A DNA stretch of 64,000 nucleotides from Cladobotryum mycophilum (GCA_036429605.1 CM071591.1:1798001-1862000), one strand, 5' to 3'; shown: positions 12,701 through 24,546, counted from the stretch's first letter. Program-made: numbers and translations. The notes: generated from the sequence alone by a model not told the origin.

Positions 12701-13579
12701 AGAAGTTGGTGGCCATTCGAATTCTGCCAGGACATTATATGAAGCGATGATGAGATGGTCCGGGCTTTCCACGGCAGTAGTAACACTCGAGGTTTCAGAT
12801 GAACACTGCCATGAGTGATTCACCTGTACATAATTGTAAGCGTCCTGTGGGTAGATGCTGAATGCTTCCCTGACTTTCTTAGGCATATTCTGGAGAATCA
12901 AGCCATTGGATTCGGTATTTCGAATCACCGTCCGTGAGGAAAGATCAATGTGGCCCCAGAGTACCATTTGTCGGGAGGTAGTAGTGTCGCCATCCGGAAG
13001 CGATGGATCACGAATCAAAATCATGAGCTGTCCAGCATGCCAGCTTAATGGGGTCAGAAGGCGCGCCTTTTCAAGAAGAAAATTGTGCCAATCTGAAAAA
13101 GAGTCTTCGCTCTGGGCAACAGTCATGTGCAATTGATGTGTTTCGTCCTCGGGCCATCCCAAAAGACAACGGATGCGGCCCTTCAGATCATCCAGCCTTC
13201 GTGTGCTTGCGTTAGAATCGGGTTTGAGATAGATAGTGGAGTGTTTCTTATGCGAGAAGGCGTCAACATGCTCGAGGTCGATCAAGATTTCGTTTTGCGA
13301 TGAGAGATTAAGTTGGCATATCGCATCAGCTGCCCCGGAGAGAGCGTCAGGCCGGACAAAAGGATAAATGAGATTGAGATGCGGTGGCCATTTCCCATAA
13401 GCTTTGTCATTAAGACTCCTCAGACGATTGATCGGATTCCATAGATGATTTGGTGGGATGAGACAAAGCGCAGTATCATGAGACTCTGCGAAAGGCTGTC
13501 TGGCAGCCAACGTTGTCGACGACGCCTCCATCGGAATAGTAGTTTCAATAAGGCTCTGAATGAGAGAACACGGTTTCAT
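9745..13579 (-). CDS. Four-domain RNA end-processing protein: 2H phosphoesterase + EEP + poly(A)-polymerase-type nucleotidyltransferase + MJ1316
   Basis: Exons 13579-11322, 11259-10556 and 10502-9745 join in frame into 1,239 residues. Residues about 40-215 are a 2H phosphoesterase (RNA ligase/cyclic phosphodiesterase fold), with motif H67-L-N-L and H151-M-T-V. Residues about 275-590 are an endonuclease/exonuclease/phosphatase domain, with N282, E317, H406, GDFN at 443-446 and D579-H580. Residues about 615-1000 are a poly(A)-polymerase-like nucleotidyltransferase, with GSFGLG at 675-680 and the metal ligands D687, D689 and D741, followed by a PAP-type central domain. After a very acidic linker, residues about 1158-1239 form an MJ1316 (DUF504) domain ending IVWERKSRTDKIFGSG. 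In comparative genomics MJ1316 is proposed to recognise cyclic RNA ends. I infer a one-protein RNA repair or end-trimming machine, with substrate unknown. Met17 is an alternative start. It is divergent from MCM3. Confidence 0.9.
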
Positions 13580-14249
13580 AGACGTTTCGTGCGTAGATAT
13601 GATGATGAATTAATATAAAGAGTTGTGAGGAGGAGTCAATAACTATTTTAAAACTATATTTATTTGACTCGTGATGCTAGACATGAACAAGCATGATGAA
13701 CCTATTGTTATAGTAAAATACTATCTATAATAATATATAGTCATTATAAAAAAATTAATTTTCATTAGAAATGAGATTTGAGCAGATGAGAGGAGGATTC
13801 ATACGGCGTGAGTCACTCAAGCAGCTCATAACTGGGGTGACTGTGAAAAATGAGTGAAGGCGTGGAATGCCTTGCAAAAATCTACCCTTTCTTTGAGTCA
13901 TGTCATCACGCAGTGCCATGTGGCAGACAGTACTTCTCCCTCCCTAATAGCTTATTGTGTTAGGTACATCCAAATCGTAGTGTGAAAATGGGCGTTGATA
14001 CACGCACACCCTTCATAACATCAAATTGGCCTTGAGGTACCTCGAGGTAAAAGGAGCAACTCCCGGCACACTGTCCAGCACACTGTCCAGCAAAGTCCTT
14101 CACCCCTCCCACGGGAGCTAGGTACTACCACTTTACGCGGGTCCCCTGAACGCGCTTCACGCGCTGTGCAGTGTTCTATCCCACCCTTCACATATCATCC
14201 GCAATTGATTACCTTCGCATCGCATCACAATTTGAGAAGGAAGCACAAA
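13580..14249. other. intergenic: divergent promoter, RNA-repair gene / MCM3
   Basis: About 670 bp between two start codons. The half near the RNA-repair gene is AT-rich. The MCM3-proximal part is GC-richer, with a direct repeat CACTGTCCAGCA at about 14079-14093 and three ACGCG boxes. Confidence 0.6.
14135..14163 (+). promoter_or_regulatory. three ACGCG (MCB-like) boxes upstream of MCM3
   Basis: ACGCG occurs at 14135-14139, 14150-14154 and 14159-14163, within 90-115 nt of the MCM3 start. ACGCG is the core of the MBF (MluI cell-cycle box) site that drives G1/S genes, including MCM genes, in yeasts. A role here is inferred. Confidence 0.5.
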
Positions 14250-17046
14250 ATGGATTCTTTTATGCTCCAGGATGATGGTGTGCGCGACCGCATTCGCCAG
14301 GCGGAGGAGTTCTTGGACCCCAGTACGAACTCTTGCTCTTTTCATCTTCACTTAATTCTCTGCTAACTTTCACCCCACCGCCAGACGATCCCCATGCCCG
14401 GAGTTATAGACCAGACATCATATTGATGCTACAAAAGAATCAACGGCGCTTGACTGTCAATTTGGACCATGTACGGGACCACAATGCTGAGTTTGCTCAG
14501 GATATATTGCAGCTGCCATTCGACTACGCCCTGGCGTTCAACCACGCTCTCAAAAAGATCGTGGAGACTATACCTCAAGCTCGACCCGATCAGACCGCAA
14601 GGGATACCGTTTATTACTGTGCCTGGGCAGGAAGTTTTGGTCTCAATGCCTGCAACCCACGCACATTGTCATCCCAACATCTGAATCACATGGTTTCTGT
14701 TGAAGGCATTGTGACTAGGTGTTCGCTCATTAGACCAAAGGTTGTCCGAAGTGTTCACTATAATGAAGCCAAGGACAAATTTCATTTTCGAGAATATCAA
14801 GACCAGACAATGACCAATGGAGTCACCACGTCCAGCGTGTATCCTCAGGAAGACGACGATGGCAACCCTCTCATCACCGAATATGGATTCTGCACCTACC
14901 GTGACCATCAAACTGTTTCTATTCAAGAAATGCCAGAGCGTGCGCCAGCCGGCCAGCTTCCTCGTGGCGTAGATGTGATCCTGGATGATGATTTAGTTGA
15001 TCGTGTCAAGCCGGGAGACAGGGTTCAATTGGTTGGTATTTTCCGCACTCTGGGTAACCGAAACACCAATCACAATAGTGCATTGTTCAAGACCATTATA
15101 CTGGCAAACAATGTGGTGCTGTTGTCATCCAAGTCAGGTGGTGGAGTAGCTACAGCTACCATTACGGATACTGATATTCGAAATATCAACAAGGTCGCCA
15201 AGAAGAAAAACCTACTCGAACTACTCTCTCAATCTCTTGCGCCTAGCATCTACGGTCACGATTACATCAAGAAAGCCATTCTTCTGATGCTTTTGGGAGG
15301 CATGGAAAAGAATCTTGAGAATGGCACTCATTTGCGAGGTGATATCAACATTCTCATGGTCGGTGATCCGTCTACGGCAAAATCTCAACTACTACGATTT
15401 GTCTTGAACACAGCTCCCCTGGCGATAGCCACTACTGGACGTGGATCTTCCGGCGTGGGTTTGACAGCGGCTGTCACCTCAGACAAAGAAACAGGAGAGC
15501 GGAGACTAGAGGCAGGAGCCATGGTCATGGCGGATCGAGGTGTTGTTTGCATTGACGAATTTGACAAAATGTCTGATGTTGATCGAGTTGCCATCCACGA
15601 AGTCATGGAACAACAAACTGTTACCATCGCAAAAGCCGGGATACACACCTCGCTCAATGCACGTTGCTCTGTTGTTGCTGCCGCCAACCCCATCTTCGGT
15701 CAGTATGACCCGCACAAGGATCCGCATAAGAACATTGCCCTCCCAGACTCGCTTTTGTCTCGATTCGATTTATTATTTGTTGTCACGGATGACATCGAAG
15801 ATTCACGAGATCGGCAGGTCTCTGAGCATGTGCTTCGTATGCACAGATATCGCCAAGCAGGTACCGAAGAGGGTGCCCCTGTTCGCGAGCAAACATCACA
15901 ATCTCTTGGTGTATCTGCCAATAGCCAGACCGGATCCCAGCGGCCAACAGACGTATATGAAAAGTTCGACGCTATGCTTCACGCAGGCGTGACTCGCACA
16001 GCAGGTCGAGGCTCAAACAAGAAAACTGAGATTCTAAGCATTCCATTCATGAAGAAATACATTCAGTATGCTAAAACCCGGATAAGGCCTGTTTTAACCC
16101 AAGAGGCCTCGGATAGAATTGCCGAGATCTATGTTGGCCTTCGGAATGACGAAATGGAAGGTAACCAGAGGAGAACGAGTCCTCTAACAGTTCGTACTCT
16201 CGAAACTATAATTCGTTTGGCTACGGCGCATGCCAAGTCACGGCTTTCAAATCGGGTCGAAGAACGAGACGCCATTGCAGCAGAGGGTATTCTGAGATTT
16301 GCATTATTTAAGGAAGTCGTTGAAGACGACTCACGCAAAAAACGTAGAAGGACACAAGTAGCTGGTCCGGTTTCATCTAGTGAGGAGAGCTCTGATGACG
16401 GCGACGGCGACGACAATGATGGAGAGGTTAATTATCGTGGCAGTCGACGAAGTCGAACAGCATCTCGATATGCTGGCACTCGCTCACAAGCTGGAGCCTC
16501 TAGAACAAATGGAGCGAATAGGTCGGGAGACAAAAATCCAACTCAGCCAGAAGAGACAGCTCTTGAGGGCGCAAATGGTGCAAGATCTCATCGATCTGGT
16601 CGGGACACTCAGCCAAGCCTCACGACACAGACTCAGCTATCATTTGCCTCGTCAATGCGGGAGTCACAGCTGCCGTCTCAGACTCAGGATGGGTCTCAAA
16701 TTGAGCGGGATTTAGTCAGTGAAGCAGCCAATTTGGCGATTGACGATGCCCCCATTAATCCACAACGACTAGCTACATTCAGAACAGCACTAGGGCAGTT
16801 GCTCAATACCAGTCTTTTCGAAGACGATTCAGCTACGTTAGATGCGGTCATGGATGCTGTGAATGACAAAGTCGGTGGCCGTGACGGTGGTGCTTTCAGC
16901 AAAGCAGAGGCTGTCAAAGCTCTCAAAAAGCTTGAAGATGCAAATCACATCATGTAAGTTCAGGAAAGTCGTCGAGTAAGGAAAGAAAATATCCGCTAAC
17001 AATAGTCCTTAGGTTTGCTGATGGCGAGGTTGTTTATAAGATCTAA
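14250..17046 (+). CDS. MCM3: DNA replication licensing factor Mcm3
   Basis: Mcm3 is one of the six subunits of the MCM2-7 replicative helicase. Exons 14250-14322, 14385-16953 and 17013-17046 give 891 residues. The N-terminal OB domain is followed by the AAA+ core: Walker A GDPSTAKSQ at about 351-359, Walker B CIDEFDKM at about 413-420, and the arginine finger SRFDLLF. After the helicase core comes an acidic, Ser/Arg/Gln-rich linker, then the C-terminal winged-helix tail typical of fungal Mcm3, ending in FADGEVVYKI. The start is MDSFMLQDDGVRDR. The first and last introns are standard GT-AG, with branch sites GCTAAC at 14361 and 16995. The last exon is only 34 nt. The gene ends 229 nt before the convergent kinase. 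Confidence 0.96.
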
Positions 17047-17275
17047 AACGATGGCACATTTGGAAGGGGTTGTCGTCGTGTGGCGTCAAAGGTGCATACA
17101 GAACAAACACGGATCGGATAGACATGGAACTAGATGCTTAGATGCACTGGCATGCTCGGCTAAATTCACTGCAATTCGGCATTCGTACTGGCAGCATGGG
17201 GCTGGGAATATCAATCAGGTGTCAAAGTTTGGACCAATTACTTTTGTCTAGGCTGGGTAATCTATATAGTATGAA

Positions 17276-18576
17276 TCATAGCCGTGCCTGGAACTCCTTG
17301 AGTCGATCAAGTACGTGCTGCTTGTTCCACGTCTCACCACTGTCTTCCCCTTGTTCTAATGTAGGCATACCAATTTGCTCAATGGCAAAACTAGCTGCGA
17401 CGGAACCCCAGATAGCCGCATCTTCACAGCCCTCACCACGAGCTAGAGCAACGGCTAAAGCACCAAGAAAAGTATTCCCGCCACCGGTAGGATCAACAAC
17501 TTTTGGGTCGTCCTGGTGGTAGGCAGGAATCCAACGTTCAATGCCAGGGTCAACCTCAATCTCCTCTCGAACCACAAGCCCCTCGTTGTCCCGGAGCAAG
17601 TCGGCAAAAAGGGCACTCATGTCAGTATCTGGCTGCAAACCACCTCTTGTATAATCCTTGCGCCGCCTTGGTGCTGAGCTCTGGGGTTGACGTTTCCTTC
17701 CGCCGCTTTTAGCTATGTAGCACCCTTTGCTACCAGCACGAACGATGAGGGTGTAGGATTGCAGGGGCATACTCGCTAGAAGTTGCTCACATGCACGTTC
17801 CACGGCAGTAGTCGAAATTTGGCCAGTGTCTGGGTCGAGACCATCGTCGCCCATGAATCCAGCAAGTTCGGCATGATTTGGGCTGCAAATGTCAACATAT
17901 GGCAGTGTGTTGGTGCAGTTCAAAAGTTCATCGGGAGTGCAGAGATCAGGCACTGGCTCCCAAATGAAAATTGGCTTTGTGTATTGGTCCGATGGAATCG
18001 TGGACCTGCGTAGTGACTTAATATCTGTTACCAACTCCTGGCAACGGGTCGGTGAGCAAATAAGATGAAATGAGCGAGACTGCAGCAGTTCCGGTGTGAG
18101 ATCGTCTGCAGTGATACGCTTCTTTGGTGTCAAATACTTGAACTCGCGTCTTTCCGCAGAGCCACCATACCCATTCCAGCCACGGGTGGTAAGACGATCC
18201 GGGTCACTGCGAATGACAACAGAAGTGCCCCAGCTATCGATGAGAGCGGATAGAGCTTGTGGGAAGTCAGAGCCTTTATCAACAATCCATCCCACCGTTG
18301 AAGAGATGGGGGGTGGTGAGAAGAGACGAGCGCCAAGGGCCGAATAGGAGCCAGCACCACCGAGGACGTCCTTCACGGAAGGCGTGGGTGGTGTGAATTC
18401 GATATCATCTTCAGGAGAAGAGTCAGTGTCAGACTCGAAAGTGAGGGGAACATGACTGCAAGCTCTGGGAACATCTCACCGATGATAAACATGCCCAACG
18501 TGACAAAGTCTATTTTGACATGACGCTCCAGCTCTTGGTTGTTCTTATCCGCAGCAGGGTTGGGTTGAGAAGTCAT
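17276..18576 (-). CDS. PfkB-family carbohydrate kinase, Mak32-like
   Basis: A ribokinase-fold protein of 409 residues from exons 18576-18480 and 18408-17276 (intron 71 nt). VLGGAGSYSALGARLF near the N-terminus is PfkB signature 1, and DPTGGGNTFLGALAVALA is signature 2. In true sugar kinases signature 2 reads GAGD with Asp as catalytic base; here it is GGGN, with Asn in that place. As far as I recall the same change marks the fungal Mak32 group. Mak32 of yeast is needed for stability of the L-A-dependent killer helper particle, but its chemistry is unknown. Kinase activity is therefore doubtful, and the substrate is not predictable. An insert of about 40 basic/polar residues lies at about residues 265-310. 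Confidence 0.85.
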
Positions 18577-19704
18577 GGCCCCAGTATAGGGACTATGTGT
18601 CCCATTGGCATGTGAAGGTGAGATGATATACGCAGTGACTGTTCCTTGAGATGAAGAAATGTAATTATTTCAGAAGCAAAGGGTTGGGAGAAAATTCTCT
18701 TTATACTACCCCTAATTTGCTAGCTTGCCGAATTCACTGTGTTTCCTGTTGGGCATGACAGATGTGAGAAATGTGAGTTGAGAATGTTCCGAACCAATAA
18801 CGATCTGCTGGCTCGTTGATGTGCCCCGGCAGCGTGAATTATCCACTGATGGTTGAGCGCATTAGACTGCTTTATAAATTGCCTTATTACCCATCTGGTA
18901 ACTACCTACCTACGCTACTAAGCTTCCCTCCTCCCTAAAAAGAAGAATATGTCTTTTAGTAAGTCACGGTATTTCGAATCATAGAAATGAACCTCTCAGC
19001 AGATATACATCTACGATTTTATGCCTTATGGAGAAAAAAGCTATATGGTCATTGAGTGATGCACCCTCGCTAAAATAAGCTAGGCTATATTGGCTCTGAG
19101 GAACAGTGCGGTTGTCAGAAGGTTTACCCAGAGACACTGACTGTTAGGTAGATATTCATTGGGCATCGAGCAAGATGCGTCTAATACATCTATACCTAGG
19201 TACTACTACCTAGTAGGTACTAGGTAGCCAATTACCATCCACTTCAAGGGGAGGAGGGAAACGCGCCAAGATCGTCAGATTTCCAGTGTATTTCCAGTGA
19301 TGGATTGTGATAAAGGTACATTGTACATAGGTACCTCATCCATGAATAATCCTAAGTGCTCAGGCTCCAGTTTAAATCCATAAAGTTAGGACACGCAGAT
19401 GTGGCGCAGCATCCGCAGTGTCCTAGGTACCTTTCCCTTGCCAGGATCTAAGGGGATAAGCAGCGCACTGTACTATGCCGAGTAAGTTAGAGTGCTACAC
19501 CCCTCACTCTGAGACGCCAAGTCATGGTTTCATGTCTTTCTTACATGTACCACAGTTGTCGCATAGAGCATATCAGACTTTCACCAAGTCGTGGCCGTCG
19601 TCAAGCTGCGCCTCGTGGATACTCAAGCCGGAATACGTCTATTGACTCTTCCTCAGTCGATTATAACCCAGCTACAAAACCGCGCTGGTTTATAGCTCTA
19701 CACC
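18577..19704. other. intergenic: divergent promoter, Mak32-like / CAP
   Basis: About 1.1 kb with no convincing gene. It holds a cluster of TACCTAGGTA-type palindromic units at 19190-19232 and single copies near 19330 and 19424, a motif also seen in other spacers of this window. Confidence 0.6.
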
Positions 19705-21533
19705 ATGGCGACGCAGAATCATATGCACAATCTAACAACACTCCTCAAGCGGTGCGGCTAGGTCAAACCGGAAGGCCGGTCTCTCAACTGGTTTGAAGCA
19801 CACTAACCCGTTAAACAGGCTTGAAGCTGCAACATCTCGACTCGAGGATATTGCTTCTGTGACTGAGCTTCCGAAGGACGTACCTAGTCGTGGAAAAGCC
19901 GCTGTGGTTGCGCAGGGCGCCTCAGTTACGCCGCCAGCAGCTCCTAAACAGCTAGACGAGCCCCTTCCCGAGTCTATTGAAGACTTCGATGTCTTTCTCA
20001 ACGCCGCCGTTGGTAAATATGTCAAGCTCAGTAATGATATCGGTGGCCTCGTTTCCCAACAGGTTCGTAATCGATATATTCCTGCTGCTAGCTGTGGGTG
20101 TTTCTAGCCAACTAATCATGTTGAAATAATCATAGGCAGCCGACGTCCTCAAGGGTTTCCAAGAACAACGCCGATTGCTGCTCATTGCGACAAAGGCAGC
20201 CAAGCCCGAAATATGGGACGCTAGATCGGCTGTCTTCCAGAATCTCCTAAAGCCCACCAACGAAGCTATCATGGCCGTGACCGAACTTAAGGAGGCGAAC
20301 CGTCCCGATCCATTGTACACTCATTTATGCTCTGTCGCTGATGGTGTTATGGTGTTGGCTTGGGTCACCGTTGACAATCGTCCTTACAGTTATGTTGAGG
20401 AGTCTCTTGGCTCAGCCCAGTTCTTCGGCAACAGAGTACTGAAGGAGCAGAAGGACAAGTATAATCAATACGCTTGCCGCCTTCCTATACAAAATAGCTG
20501 ACGTTTGCTCCAGGGACCCTAAGCAGGTTGAATGGATCCAAGCATTCTACCAAGTTTTCCGTGACCTTGCCGCGTATGTTAAGCAGTATCACGCTAATGG
20601 CGTTTCTTGGAACCCCAAGGGTGAACCGGTGGAAGACATTGCCAAGTCGATTCCTTCTGCCCCGAGCCAGGATCCTTCCCCTGCGGCTGCTTCAAATGAA
20701 TCGTCCAGCGGACCGCCTCCGCCACCACCTCCTCCGCCCCCGCCGGCTCCGATCCTTGAAATCAAGACAGAAGCCGCCTCACCTCCCGCCAGTTCATCTG
20801 GAGGCTTCAACGCGGTATTTTCGGAGTTAAATAAAGGAGAGTCTGTAACCAAGGGGTTGCGGAAGGTTGACAAGTCTGAAATGACACATAAGAACCCTGC
20901 TCTTCGTGCGGAATCAACTGTTTCAGACGACTCTGCACGAAAGAGTCCGGCCCCGGGGAAAAAGCCCAAGCCAGAGAGCATGCGAGTCAAGAAGCCGGCT
21001 AAGAAAGAGCTCGATGGCCAAAAATGGACAGTTGTATGTCATCCTGCCAAGACAGTGGAAGAAAGTCGAGGCAAGCTAATTGATAATAGGAAAATTACGA
21101 AAAAGAACCTCAACCGGTAGAAATTGAGGCCTCCCTTACACAGTCAGTGCTTATTAGCAGGTGTAATAATACTACCATCATCATCAGGGGCAAGGCAAAT
21201 CAAATCACTGTTGAAAATTCCACTCGGCTGTCACTCGTCGTCGATACCCTTGTCTCAACTGTGGATGTGGTCAAGGCCAATAACTTTGCACTGCAAGTAC
21301 TTGGATCAGTGCCCGCTGTCATGCTAGACCAGATCGATGGTGCCCAAATCTACTTTAGCAAGGAAAGCTCCAGCACCAAGATTTTCACCAGTAAGTGCGC
21401 GGGAGTCAACCTCAACGTTATCTCTGGTCCAGAAGATGATTATAGAGAGGTGCCACTTCCGTCGCAAATCTGCTCCTACTACGACGAGGAGAAGGGTGAT
21501 TTGGTAAACGAGATTGTGGCTCATGCTGGTTGA
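19705..21533 (+). CDS. SRV2: Adenylyl cyclase-associated protein (CAP/Srv2)
   Basis: CAP binds adenylyl cyclase through its N-terminus and recycles G-actin/cofilin through its C-terminal beta-helical CARP domain. Exons 19705-19751, 19819-20062, 20136-20458, 20514-21033 and 21090-21533 give 525 residues, standard for fungi. HNLTTLLKRLEAATSRLEDI is the N-terminal cyclase-binding helix. A helical folded domain follows to about residue 230. Next come a proline stretch of 11 residues (profilin/SH3 ligand) and the C-terminal CARP domain (NNTTIIIRGKANQITVEN), which ends SYYDEEKGDLVNEIVAHAG. All introns are GT-AG. It converges on CAT2. Confidence 0.95.
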
Positions 21534-21972
21534 TGACTTTGGAATGAAACAGGGATCTATGGGTTGAACATGTCCAAAAGGATTCATATAACTGCATTTT
21601 TAATCACTTTGGGCCATAGAACATAACGAAAGGTAGATTTCTTAGATTTCTATGTCTATAATGCTCGCATACTGCAACTTCGGTGAATCCTGGTCTAGTA
21701 AGACCGTCACTATCCATTAGTGCACTCCTCTCTTGTTGGCCGACCCACGTCCCTTATCAATGGGGCTGCCAAAATACACTTGGTTTTGTTTACAAGGAAA
21801 TGGGATTGCACCATCCCAAGATATTGAAAGACTTGGAAAGGGTACTAAATTCAAGGAAATATACAACAACCATTATAATAGTCTCATTTATAATTCATTC
21901 CCTGATACAAATTCCAACACTTTTCGACAAGAAGGCTGAAGTCATGTCCTGATTCATAATGGTTGGACCAGT
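21534..21972. other. intergenic: CAP / CAT2 convergent 3' ends
   Basis: A 439-bp spacer between two stop codons; no feature recognised. Confidence 0.6.
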
Positions 21973-23973
21973 CTATAACTTGGCCTTGGGAGCTTCAATA
22001 GTGGGGGTTAGGAGATCACGCATCTCGTTGGCAGCTTCGTTGAGGTAATGGCTCATCTTATCACTTCCAATATTTTTGGAAACGATATTGAAGTTGATGC
22101 TAATTAGACATTAGTATGTTCACACTCACTTCTACTATCATCAACCATGACTTACCTGTTCTCGTTGATCATGTAGGCAATGCCAAAGCCGCCATCAATA
22201 ACCTGACTCCAGCCATAGCCATTGAAATATTCAGAGCTGAGCTGAGATGTAGAAAGATACCAGGACGAGGAGTATGCATAAGCAGGATCCTTATAGATGG
22301 CCGGTAGTTCCTGACCAGACTCGAGTAGCTTCTTCAAACCAAAGAGATGGCGATCAACACCCTTGCCGTCGGAGGCAACGGAAATGTACTCAATGTGGGC
22401 ATTGATGGCCTTGCGGAAAAGCTCAACTCGTGTCTTATCATCCGTGGAAATATCCGCCATAGAGTTACACCAAGCAACCGAGTCGTCTGAGACGGTTCGG
22501 CAAGTTTCGGTACGCCCTTGCTGGAAACGGCGTGTAGCAGCAGATTCGTAGGTAGGACGGTTCTTGCCGTACATCTTAAAGTAGGCCAATTGAATAATCA
22601 TTTGGACATAGGCGTCGGGCGAGCACTTAAACTTCTTGATAAGACCTTTTCCATAAGCTTGGTAAGCTTGAACAGCAAGCTGATGCTGGCCAATGACATT
22701 GTGAAAGTCAGTGATGGCACGGCCAATGTCTTCTCGAATCTTAGGGGTGAGGTCAAACTCGATCAACTGGGGGTCAGGCAGGTCAGGGCGGACCGTAGGA
22801 TCTGAGAGGTCAAGCTTATTGCCAAAAATAAGGTCATTAACGTAATCATTTAGGCGGTGTGTGGGAGTGCCATCCATCATGGAGTGCTCGCCCATGAATC
22901 CTGAAGTACCATTGTCGTTAATGATAAACTGCAGGGGCTTGTCATACCAACGGTTAGCACCATCACCATGCCAATACTGGTGAGCGCGCTCCTCCAGAGT
23001 TACGGGCGAAGCATCATCAAGGCAGACGATGAAAGAGGCAGCCTCGATAGCTTCTAGAGTCGCCTTATTCTGAGGGCTCGCCTGAAGGAGGACATCGCGA
23101 GCATCAGCCCAGACATCACGGTTCTCGGAAGTTAAAGCACCGACAGCAGGCACGCGCTGGGCAATCTGGTAGATTCGGTTGAACTGGTGCTCAAGCTCAG
23201 AGGCGTTGAGCTGCTTGCCGCCAACTTCATGCGCAACCTTAAAAAACTGGTTCTTGCGTATGACCACAATGTGCTTGTGTTCAGTGTGTGAGAATTTGAC
23301 GGGATAGTCGGCTGGTCGAGCTGCAACGCGACTGGCATTAAACATCCATTTGTAGCTGTCCATGCAGATTGGGAGCTTCTTCATGTACTCGGGTTCAAGA
23401 GAACCGCCATCGACCATCTTCTTAAACTCCAAGGCGGCAGTCGTGATGGCCGCCGCACGCTTGGCGGGATCGCGGCGCTTGCGATCATCGCGGTGGGAAT
23501 AGAAATAGCTGACGTAGGGTACAACGGGGTCACGATAGGCAAGATAGGCGGCATCATTCCACCACTCGTACATCCAGTTCTTCGTCTTGGGGTCTTCGCG
23601 CCGTGCAAGAAGCTTCTCCTGAAGTTTGCTACCGACGCCTCCAGGCTTAATGAAGTCCTCAATGGCAGTCTTGCTCGTTTCGTATTCGGCCGTAGAGAGT
23701 ATAGGATGTAGACTCTTAAGATATCTCTTGGCAGTTTCTTCGAGAGTCGGTACGGGTAGACGAGGGAGCGATTCCTGGAATCTCAACATGGCACCCTTAG
23801 ACTTATCCTCAACATACCCTGTAGATAGTCGCATTAGATTCATTATATTCATCCAAATGTACGTTGATCGGTCGCAGCAGACGCAACATTGACGCATAAT
23901 CATGCCGAACTATAAGGGGAGTTTGAAACCTACCGGAGGGCAGTGAGCTATTGCTTCGCTTGGTTGGCGTCAT
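21973..23973 (-). CDS. CAT2: Carnitine O-acetyltransferase, with C-terminal AKL
   Basis: The enzyme transfers acetyl between CoA and carnitine so that acetyl units made by peroxisomal beta-oxidation can enter mitochondria. Exons 23973-23934, 23818-22156 and 22099-21973 give 609 residues. LPRLPVPTLEETAKRYL is the conserved N-terminal motif of the choline/carnitine acyltransferase family. The catalytic His is about residue 325 in GEHSMMDG. The protein ends in Ala-Lys-Leu, a peroxisomal PTS1 tripeptide. In yeast and Aspergillus the same gene also makes a mitochondrial form from an upstream start. With the first ATG used here (MTPTKRSNSS) I see no clear presequence, so dual targeting remains open. 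Three CCGAGG sites lie upstream, at 41, about 480 and about 570 nt from the ATG. Confidence 0.94.
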
Positions 23974-24013
23974 GATTATGGGATGCCGTTGCTGTCGAAA
24001 GGAAAGTTGTTAG

Positions 24014-24019
24014 CCGAGG
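24014..24019 (-). promoter_or_regulatory. CCTCGG fatty-acid response element (CCGAGG on + strand), CAT2-proximal
   Basis: CCTCGG/CCGAGG is the published binding core of FarA/FarB and Ctf1 regulators on fatty-acid catabolism genes. This copy is 41 nt from the CAT2 start codon. Binding here is inferred. Confidence 0.5.
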
Positions 24020-24455
24020 AATTCCAAGTGGGCATGAACCGAGTAATATAGGTGGGAACATTTGCCCGCCACCGTCGCGGCTATAGGAACCGGGGGATCA
24101 CCAACCGTGGGCACCGTAACTCGTCTAAGGAGATTCCTTGATGCGTGAGAGCGAATAGACGCTAACATTGCCATAGGCACTCTTTCGAGAGGGAGAAAAA
24201 AAGGGAAAAGAGAGGTGGTTGGAGTGTGAGAGGTATATTATATTGGTCGACGGAGTGTCCGCTTGACAAATACAACGACCGCGGCGCGTTCTTTTTTTAA
24301 CCTTGCTTGGCTTTGCGAGCAACTCGGACTCAGTCTGACACTGATCGCCCCTAGTCAGATATGTAATAATAAATTATGCTGAAGGGTTGGCTGCTTTGAC
24401 AATGGGGAGATGGTGCCACATGCTCGGTTATGCTACGAAAGGGCCGGCGTGCCCA

Positions 24456-24461
24456 CCGAGG
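24456..24461 (-). promoter_or_regulatory. CCTCGG element (CCGAGG on + strand), CAT2 upstream
   Basis: The second of three copies in the CAT2 upstream region, about 480 nt from the ATG. Confidence 0.4.
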
Positions 24462-24540
24462 AGTGACCAAAATGGTGCTTTCCGACCCTTGCTCTGCCTC
24501 GTCCCTGCCTCGATTTACCCCGGAAGCGGGGCTCCACCAG

Positions 24541-24546
24541 CCGAGG
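24541..24546 (-). promoter_or_regulatory. CCTCGG element (CCGAGG on + strand), CAT2 upstream
   Basis: The third copy, 80 nt from the second and about 570 nt from the ATG. Confidence 0.4.

Noticed and set aside
19524..19796. 90-codon frame overlapping the CAP start
   Set aside because: Out of frame with CAP, whose first exon is well supported; best seen as leader sequence.
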